From Acidobacteriaceae bacterium (GTDB lineage Bacteria; Acidobacteriota; Terriglobia; Terriglobales; Acidobacteriaceae), in NCBI GenBank assembly GCA_035944135.1, contig DASZBM010000008.1, forward strand, positions 219,341 through 283,340: DNA of 64,000 nt, in the 5' to 3' direction. The notes below the pieces were generated by a model. That model did not search any database. It was not told the origin of the DNA and worked only from the letters and a program-made list of their open reading frames with translations. Below are positions 59,924 through 64,000 of this stretch, piece after piece. How positions within the stretch are numbered: position 1 is the stretch's first letter; the number at the start of each line of letters is the position of its first letter. The position numbers and the translations under genes are program-made.

Positions 59924-60598
59924 ATGAATGGGAAGTTCGTCAGCTACTTGAGGGTTTCGACACAGCGGCAGGGCAAGAGCGGCCTCGGCCTAGAAGCTCA
60001 GCGTGAGGCCGTAGCAGGCTTTCTGGACGGCGGCAAGTGGACGCTGGTATCTGAATTGGTTGAAGTCGAGAGCGGCAAGCGTAGCGACCGCCCAGAGCTG
60101 GCAAAAGCCCTCTCCCTTTGCCGTCTGCATCGCGCGACCTTGTTGGTCGCGAAGCTCGATAGACTCGCGCGTAACGTCGCGTTCATCTCCACCCTCATGG
60201 AGAGCGGCGTCAAGTTCGTTGCGGTGGACCTGCCACAAGCAAACGAGCTCACGGTTCACATCATGGCGGCGATGGCGGAGTACGAAGCCAAAGCCATCAG
60301 CGCCCGCACGAAGGCTGCGCTCGCCGCTGCTAAGTCGCGTGGAACAGAGCTAGGCGGTCTACGTTGGGACATCACTCAGGTGGGGCATAAAGGACGCAAA
60401 GCAGCTCTGCGGACCCGCCACGAGAACGCGGCCAAATACCGGGCGGATGTGCTGCCTCTCATTCAAGAGAAGCAGCGCCAAGGGTTGGTCACACTGAGAG
60501 CGATTGCAGAAGCGTTGAATGCTGAGGGAACACCTGCGCCGCGTGGCGGTCAATGGTCCGCTGTTCAAGTGCAACGCATTCTGAAGTACGCCGCGTAG
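59924..60598 (+). CDS. Small serine recombinase (resolvase/invertase type)
   Basis: A 224-residue serine recombinase. The catalytic Ser is at about residue 12 in VSYLRVSTQRQGKSGLGLEAQ. It continues with LLVAKLDRLARNVAFISTLMESGVKFVAVDLPQANELTVHIMAAMAEYEAKAISARTKAALAAAKSRG, which includes the Arg-rich active site (LDRLARN) and helix E. The C-terminal part (about 150-224) reads LRAIAEALNAEGTPAPRGGQWSAVQVQRIL, a recombinase-type DNA-binding helix-turn-helix. It could resolve dimers of a replicating form or act on another site. It is transcribed away from rep. Start ATG at 59924, weak ribosome binding site. Confidence 0.9.
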   Translation: MNGKFVSYLRVSTQRQGKSGLGLEAQREAVAGFLDGGKWTLVSELVEVESGKRSDRPELAKALSLCRLHRATLLVAKLDRLARNVAFISTLMESGVKFVAVDLPQANELTVHIMAAMAEYEAKAISARTKAALAAAKSRGTELGGLRWDITQVGHKGRKAALRTRHENAAKYRADVLPLIQEKQRQGLVTLRAIAEALNAEGTPAPRGGQWSAVQVQRILKYAA

Positions 60599-60851
60599 CT
60601 ACATGAGACGCGAAGCGTATCGGATACGCTACGAAACAACACTGAGTCAGTCGAGCTATACCCTCTGACGCATTCTCCCACCAGCACAGCAATCTGTAGC
60701 CCCTTGCGGGGAGTTCAATGCTTAAAAGGAGTGGTGATAAGATAGCCCCGCAACAAAACCGCTAAGTCGTCGTATGCCCTTGAAGAGTTTAGGTAAGCTC
60801 GTCTTCAAATCAGGCAGTCGTGTCTCAATACAACTCGTGGAGGAGTCATCA

Positions 60852-61292
60852 GTGTCATCTAAAACTCGTCTGTTTCTGTCGCTCTTTTTGTTTGTTGCCT
60901 TCGCAATGACTAGTGTCGCCGCCCTCGCTGGAGGTGTACCAGCAAACGCCAAGGTCTATATCGCCCCGATGAACGGCTTTGAGAATTACCTATCGGCTGC
61001 GCTTCTGGCGAAGAATGTTCCGGTTACCATTGTGCTTGATAAGTCCCAAGCCGATTACGTGGTGACCGGTAGTTGGAGAGAAACTGACGGCGGTACTAGC
61101 GGTAATGGTTCTCTGGTGAGTCCTTTACACAAGCGTACCAACTACAGCGCGAGCATTGCAGTAATCGACCCGAAGTCGAGCGCGGTCGCTTTCTCGTATT
61201 CCTCGGAGAAAAGCGGGAGCCACGATTTGTCGAAGCAAGTTGCAGAGGACTGGGCGAACCATCTGGGAAAGGCGATTAGGTCTGCCCGTTGA
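60852..61292 (+). CDS. Small exported protein of unknown function
   Basis: A 146-residue protein with signal peptide (SSKTRLFLSLFLFVAFAMTS, cleavage near ALAGG). The mature part reads VYIAPMNGFENYLSAALLAKNVPVTIVLDKSQADYVVTGSWRE, then TNYSASIAVIDPKSSAVAFSYSSEK, and ends with a helix (SKQVAEDWANHLGKAI). The ADYVVTGS...ASIAVID pattern resembles small periplasmic or lipoprotein-like proteins that share a CsgG-like alpha/beta fold, but that is a weak impression. GTG at 60852 chosen because AGGAG lies 6 nt upstream; the longer frame to 60774 lacks one. It is cargo of the element. Confidence 0.6.
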   Translation: MSSKTRLFLSLFLFVAFAMTSVAALAGGVPANAKVYIAPMNGFENYLSAALLAKNVPVTIVLDKSQADYVVTGSWRETDGGTSGNGSLVSPLHKRTNYSASIAVIDPKSSAVAFSYSSEKSGSHDLSKQVAEDWANHLGKAIRSAR

Positions 61293-61310
61293 ATCCAGCC
61301 CAGACGGATG

Positions 61311-61346
61311 CTTCCTTCACAGTTTTCTCGGACTGTGGAGGAAGCG
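61311..61346. terminator. Hairpin between secreted-protein gene and restriction gene
   Basis: Arms gcttccttcacag (61311-61323) and ctgtggaggaagc (61334-61346) pair at 12 of 13 positions, loop ttttctcgga. The two flanking genes converge here, so it probably acts for both, although no long T-run follows. Confidence 0.65.
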
Positions 61347-61371
61347 TCTAAAGTGCATCCTGTGCTTCTCG

Positions 61372-62496
61372 CTAGATTAGCTCTGGCCAATATTTTGCAA
61401 GTCTTTCTTTGATGCGGGTGAGAATCGAATCCGCCTCTGACAAAGACTTGAGCATTCCTGACGGAACCACTTTGAACGCGTGATGGGCCAACTGCTCTGC
61501 GTCCACTTTGATATGCATTTTCACTCTGACCGGGCTTATCGCGGCATCAGCATTACCATCGAGGTCAAACACTGTTATGTAAGCGTTAGTGCTTGAGCTT
61601 GAGTTGGGAGCGTCGTCAACCGGCTTAAGTGTGAAAACATTCTCGCTAACGCTCTGCAACTCCGGTGCTCCCAAAAATGGTTGCCAGCTATCCCACACGG
61701 CTTCTGGAATGGCGAGGACAGTTCCAGCGGCGGCACCCTGGCCCGCCAGTTGGAATTTGATGAGTATCTGATAGAACGTGCGCTTGAATACATTGGCGAT
61801 GTTCGGTCCTTCGACACCCTCACACGTCCATCTCATGTTGTTGCGAAGTGCATCCGGAAAATCTCCTCGATGGAGCCTCAGGGCATCGCGCAGATTTTGC
61901 ACAGCCGCTCGATAGGAACCGTGAAAGTCCATCGTTTGAATTTCGACGATGCCGTACCGCCCTATCTTAAAGTTTCCATCGTCGTTTCGAACTTCGACGA
62001 GCGTGACATCGAACGACATTTCTGGCGACTTAGATGTTCCAATGACGGATATTTCACCGCCAAGCTTTGCTTGGAAAAACACGTATCCGGACTTTCCAGA
62101 GGGAATAGTTTCCTTGAACTTTTGAAGCTCTGGCGGAACCTGTAGCAAAGTGACGGGCACCGGCTGAACAACATCTGTTTGAGCAAAAATGCGCTCACAC
62201 GCACTCTTAATCAAGTCACTCGAAATAACACGATACGGACATGCAAGCCAGTCCTGAATCGAACCGTTGCTGCCAGAACTCACGGTGCAAACGCCAAAGG
62301 AATTCTCATTTTTGACGCAGGTCGTTGGCTTTTGCAGAGCCTCCGAGAGGAACGGGCACGAACCGAATGATTTGCCCAAGAACTGCGAAACATCCATCTT
62401 CACAGATGGATACACACGGTGTCCGAGCCATTCGCTCACATAGTTGCCGGGGGGCAGCTCGTTTTCTGGGGTTACTTTCGCGGTTTTTGGTGGCAT
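61372..62496 (-). CDS. NotI-like type II restriction endonuclease
   Basis: A 374-residue protein that I match by memory to NotI, the 8-bp (GCGGCCGC) cutter. Shared blocks in the same order: EWLGHRVYP (22-30), CPFL, CVK, FGVC and WLACPYRV, whose four Cys (47, 60, 70, 86) would hold the iron atom seen in NotI. After them come FQAKLGGEISV, SPEMSFDVTLVEV, GRYGIVEIQTMDFHGSY, EGPNIANVFKRTFYQILIKFQLAG, IPEAVWDSWQPFL and ITVFDLD. The nuclease core is E148, D163, E185 and Q187, a PD-(D/E)xK variant spaced like the NotI catalytic set. The ATG lies inside the methyltransferase 3' end (25-bp overlap), so translation is coupled. Confidence 0.85.
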   Translation of the reverse strand: MPPKTAKVTPENELPPGNYVSEWLGHRVYPSVKMDVSQFLGKSFGSCPFLSEALQKPTTCVKNENSFGVCTVSSGSNGSIQDWLACPYRVISSDLIKSACERIFAQTDVVQPVPVTLLQVPPELQKFKETIPSGKSGYVFFQAKLGGEISVIGTSKSPEMSFDVTLVEVRNDDGNFKIGRYGIVEIQTMDFHGSYRAAVQNLRDALRLHRGDFPDALRNNMRWTCEGVEGPNIANVFKRTFYQILIKFQLAGQGAAAGTVLAIPEAVWDSWQPFLGAPELQSVSENVFTLKPVDDAPNSSSSTNAYITVFDLDGNADAAISPVRVKMHIKVDAEQLAHHAFKVVPSGMLKSLSEADSILTRIKERLAKYWPELI

Positions 62497-63395
62497 GTCA
62501 ATTTCAAAATAGCAGCGTCACTGAACTTCTTTTGCAACTCGAAGCCGATTGCCTTCCGACCTTCCTCAAGCGCGACTTCGAGCGCCCGGCCGGTACCGGA
62601 GAACGGGTCAAGCACGACCCCAGACGGTGGTGAACAGGTCAAAATGCGAGGTCTGATAAGGTCACGCGGGAAGGTTGCCGAATGCCCGTTTTCTCCCGGA
62701 GCCACGTTAACCAGCAAAACATCGTTGTGGCGGTCTGCTACCGCCTTCGAATCGAAATAATATTTTGGACGCCCTACACTTGCGCGTCTGACGAAGTGGA
62801 GAAGATGCTCGTGTGACAACTTCAGCCGGTCGCCCTCGGGGCGGGGCGTCACGTTCGGCTTGTACCAGATGATGTCGTTGCGCAGTATCCAGCCACGTGA
62901 CTGCATAGCGATTGCAAACCGAGCCGGAATCAGAAGAAGCTGCTTTTCTTGTCGGAATCCTCCGAGCGGTGTCTTCCTCCGATACCTGCCCTCTTCTGAA
63001 AGTCCCTGACGACCCGCGTCCCTCACGCTGCTCCATCGAGCGAAGTAGGTGTCACCGATATTGACAATCATGCTGCCGGTGGGCTTCAGCGACCTCGCTG
63101 CACGGTCCAAAATCTCGGTGAGATGAGTGATATACCACTCTGGGTACGGCTCTAAACCCAAGACTCCAGCATTGCTCCTGTACCATTCGTATCCGGGAGA
63201 CACCTCACCTATCTTCCGAACGCTCGGGATGTCATTGAACAAGTCCCAATTGTGGCCGAGGCCGTACTCGCGGTGCCCCCAATAGGGGGGACTTGTGATA
63301 ACCAAATCCACGCTGCCGGGGGCCAGTTCTTGAAAAAGGTCGAACGCATCTCCCTGCATCAAACGCAAATCCCCGTGCTTTGAAGCCATAGCCAA
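62472..63395 (-). CDS. DNA methyltransferase (N4-cytosine/N6-adenine, beta class)
   Basis: A 307-residue methyltransferase with beta-class order: catalytic motif IV TSPPYWG at residues 34-40 near the N terminus, a variable target region in the middle, and the SAM-binding DPFSGTG at 263-269 near the C terminus. TSPPYW is typical of N4-cytosine enzymes, although beta-class adenine enzymes also exist. Other blocks are GSMIVNIGDTYF and ILRNDIIWYKPNVTPRP. It is upstream of, and overlaps by 25 bp, the NotI-like nuclease, so it should protect the same site. The order methylase first, nuclease second suits safe entry into a new host. No controller (C) protein gene is seen in the 183-bp upstream gap. 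Confidence 0.9.
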   Translation of the reverse strand: MAMASKHGDLRLMQGDAFDLFQELAPGSVDLVITSPPYWGHREYGLGHNWDLFNDIPSVRKIGEVSPGYEWYRSNAGVLGLEPYPEWYITHLTEILDRAARSLKPTGSMIVNIGDTYFARWSSVRDAGRQGLSEEGRYRRKTPLGGFRQEKQLLLIPARFAIAMQSRGWILRNDIIWYKPNVTPRPEGDRLKLSHEHLLHFVRRASVGRPKYYFDSKAVADRHNDVLLVNVAPGENGHSATFPRDLIRPRILTCSPPSGVVLDPFSGTGRALEVALEEGRKAIGFELQKKFSDAAILKLTCHQKPRK

Positions 63396-63578
63396 CTCTT
63401 AGAGAGTGTTCCACGCATCCTCTCTTAATTGAAAAGCCGATTGTGGATAACCGGGCGGCCTTTGGTGTTCTCTATCGACCTGAATCGACTGTATTTACGT
63501 CGGCAATAGGCGTTGTGGGGCAGCAGTTTGCAAGAAGCGGACGACTGATTCTAAAGCACTTAGTTTATGGTGCCGCTT

Positions 63579-63623
<45 letters not shown>

Positions 63624-63691
63624 TCCGAAAATATGGGTTCTCCTCCGGGTCAAAGAGTTGAGAGCCCCGTTTTCATTTGCGGCAGCTGTGA

Positions 63692-64000
63692 TCAGCTCCG
63701 CACGCCGCTCGGATCAGGCCAAAGAGGACGGCCCGATCTGAACCCAAGGCACTCGTCCAGGACAGCAACCAGTCACACAAAAAGTTTGTGTCGTATAGGA
63801 GCTCACCGCCTCCTCGCTTGCTGGTAGGCCGCCGTGTGGCCGCCGCGCCCGCGCTCTCTGAGGAAGCCGCCGCCAAGCTCCAGAAGCTCGACGAGAAGCT
63901 CGGCCTCACCCCCTGCCTCATCCTCACCGTCTCCGAGAACGGCTACGGCAAGCGCACCGACGTCGACGCCTACCGCCTCCAGTCGCGCGGCGGCAAGGGC
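63692..64000 (+). pseudogene. gyrA: DNA gyrase subunit A C-terminal fragment (runs off window)
   Basis: Open frame to the window end. From about 63836 it reads [18 protein letters not shown], then [19 protein letters not shown] and [25 protein letters not shown]...QSRGGKG is a hallmark of the late blades of the GyrA beta-pinwheel. The catalytic body and earlier blades, roughly 700 residues, are absent: the frame is closed by a stop at 63689, and attR is at 63623. So this is a truncated gyrA piece, a remnant copy or a rearranged end. Codons end mostly in C, unlike plus-strand genes elsewhere in the window. The frame may start nowhere; its left limit is arbitrary. Confidence 0.7.

Overview
The window looks like the chromosome of a GC-rich soil acidobacterium (Terriglobia; Granulicella, Terriglobus or Edaphobacter type), followed at its right end by a young integrated element. 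The phylum guess rests on a VWFA-related protein of the type expanded in Acidobacteria, futalosine-route menaquinone synthesis (mqnA), an LPS-type envelope (TonB, outer-membrane barrels, PpiD-like foldase) and interspersed palindromic repeats. No database was consulted; all names come from reading motifs. Plus-strand genes favour G-ending codons and minus-strand genes C-ending codons, so the plus strand is probably the leading strand over most of the window.

Layout. 1-2.2 kb: end of an acyltransferase and a membrane glycosyltransferase. 2.2-5.6 kb (minus): small CxxC protein, fabH, SRP RNA, DedA protein, mqnA. 5.6-10.5 kb (plus): dprA, topA, DUF427 protein, with helically phased T-tracts between dprA and topA. 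10.6-12.2 kb: quinone-oxidoreductase-like protein and DinB protein. 12.3-27.1 kb (minus): one co-directional run holding nearly the whole branched-chain amino acid pathway, in transcription order leuA-leuB-orf-leuC-leuD-ilvD-acyltransferase-TPR-ilvB-lipoprotein-ilvN-GH127-ilvC, with a divergent LysR gene at its head. 28.3-34.2 kb: envelope proteins (Spy-like, three beta-barrels, a degenerate M48-like protein, TonB). 34.5-43 kb: DUF421 protein, acetyl-CoA synthetase, VWFA protein, thioredoxin-like protein, YihY/BrkB protein, pyruvate kinase. 42.9-48.8 kb: S23 four-helix protein, mutL, an Arg-rich repeat protein, cmk, cspA. 48.9-56.4 kb (minus): LolA-like protein, small proteins, a 3-hydroxyacyl-CoA dehydrogenase-type domain, malQ, PpiD-like foldase, BON/glycine-zipper protein.

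56.6-63.6 kb: a 7-kb integrative element in the initiator tRNA gene. The complete tRNA-fMet is at the left end, and an exact 45-bp copy of its 3' part marks the right end. Between them are a tyrosine integrase, an HUH rolling-circle-type replication initiator, a palindrome-bearing region that could be its origin, a serine recombinase, a small secreted protein, and a type II restriction-modification pair whose nuclease closely resembles NotI. Integrase plus Rep plus a rare-cutter restriction system in one small element is the most interesting content here. Just beyond the right end, the plus strand carries a C-terminal piece of GyrA with no upstream body and with the opposite codon-ending bias, so the junction to the next region deserves checking.

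Several palindromic repeat families are scattered through the chromosome, and two copies lie in frame inside ilvB and mutL.
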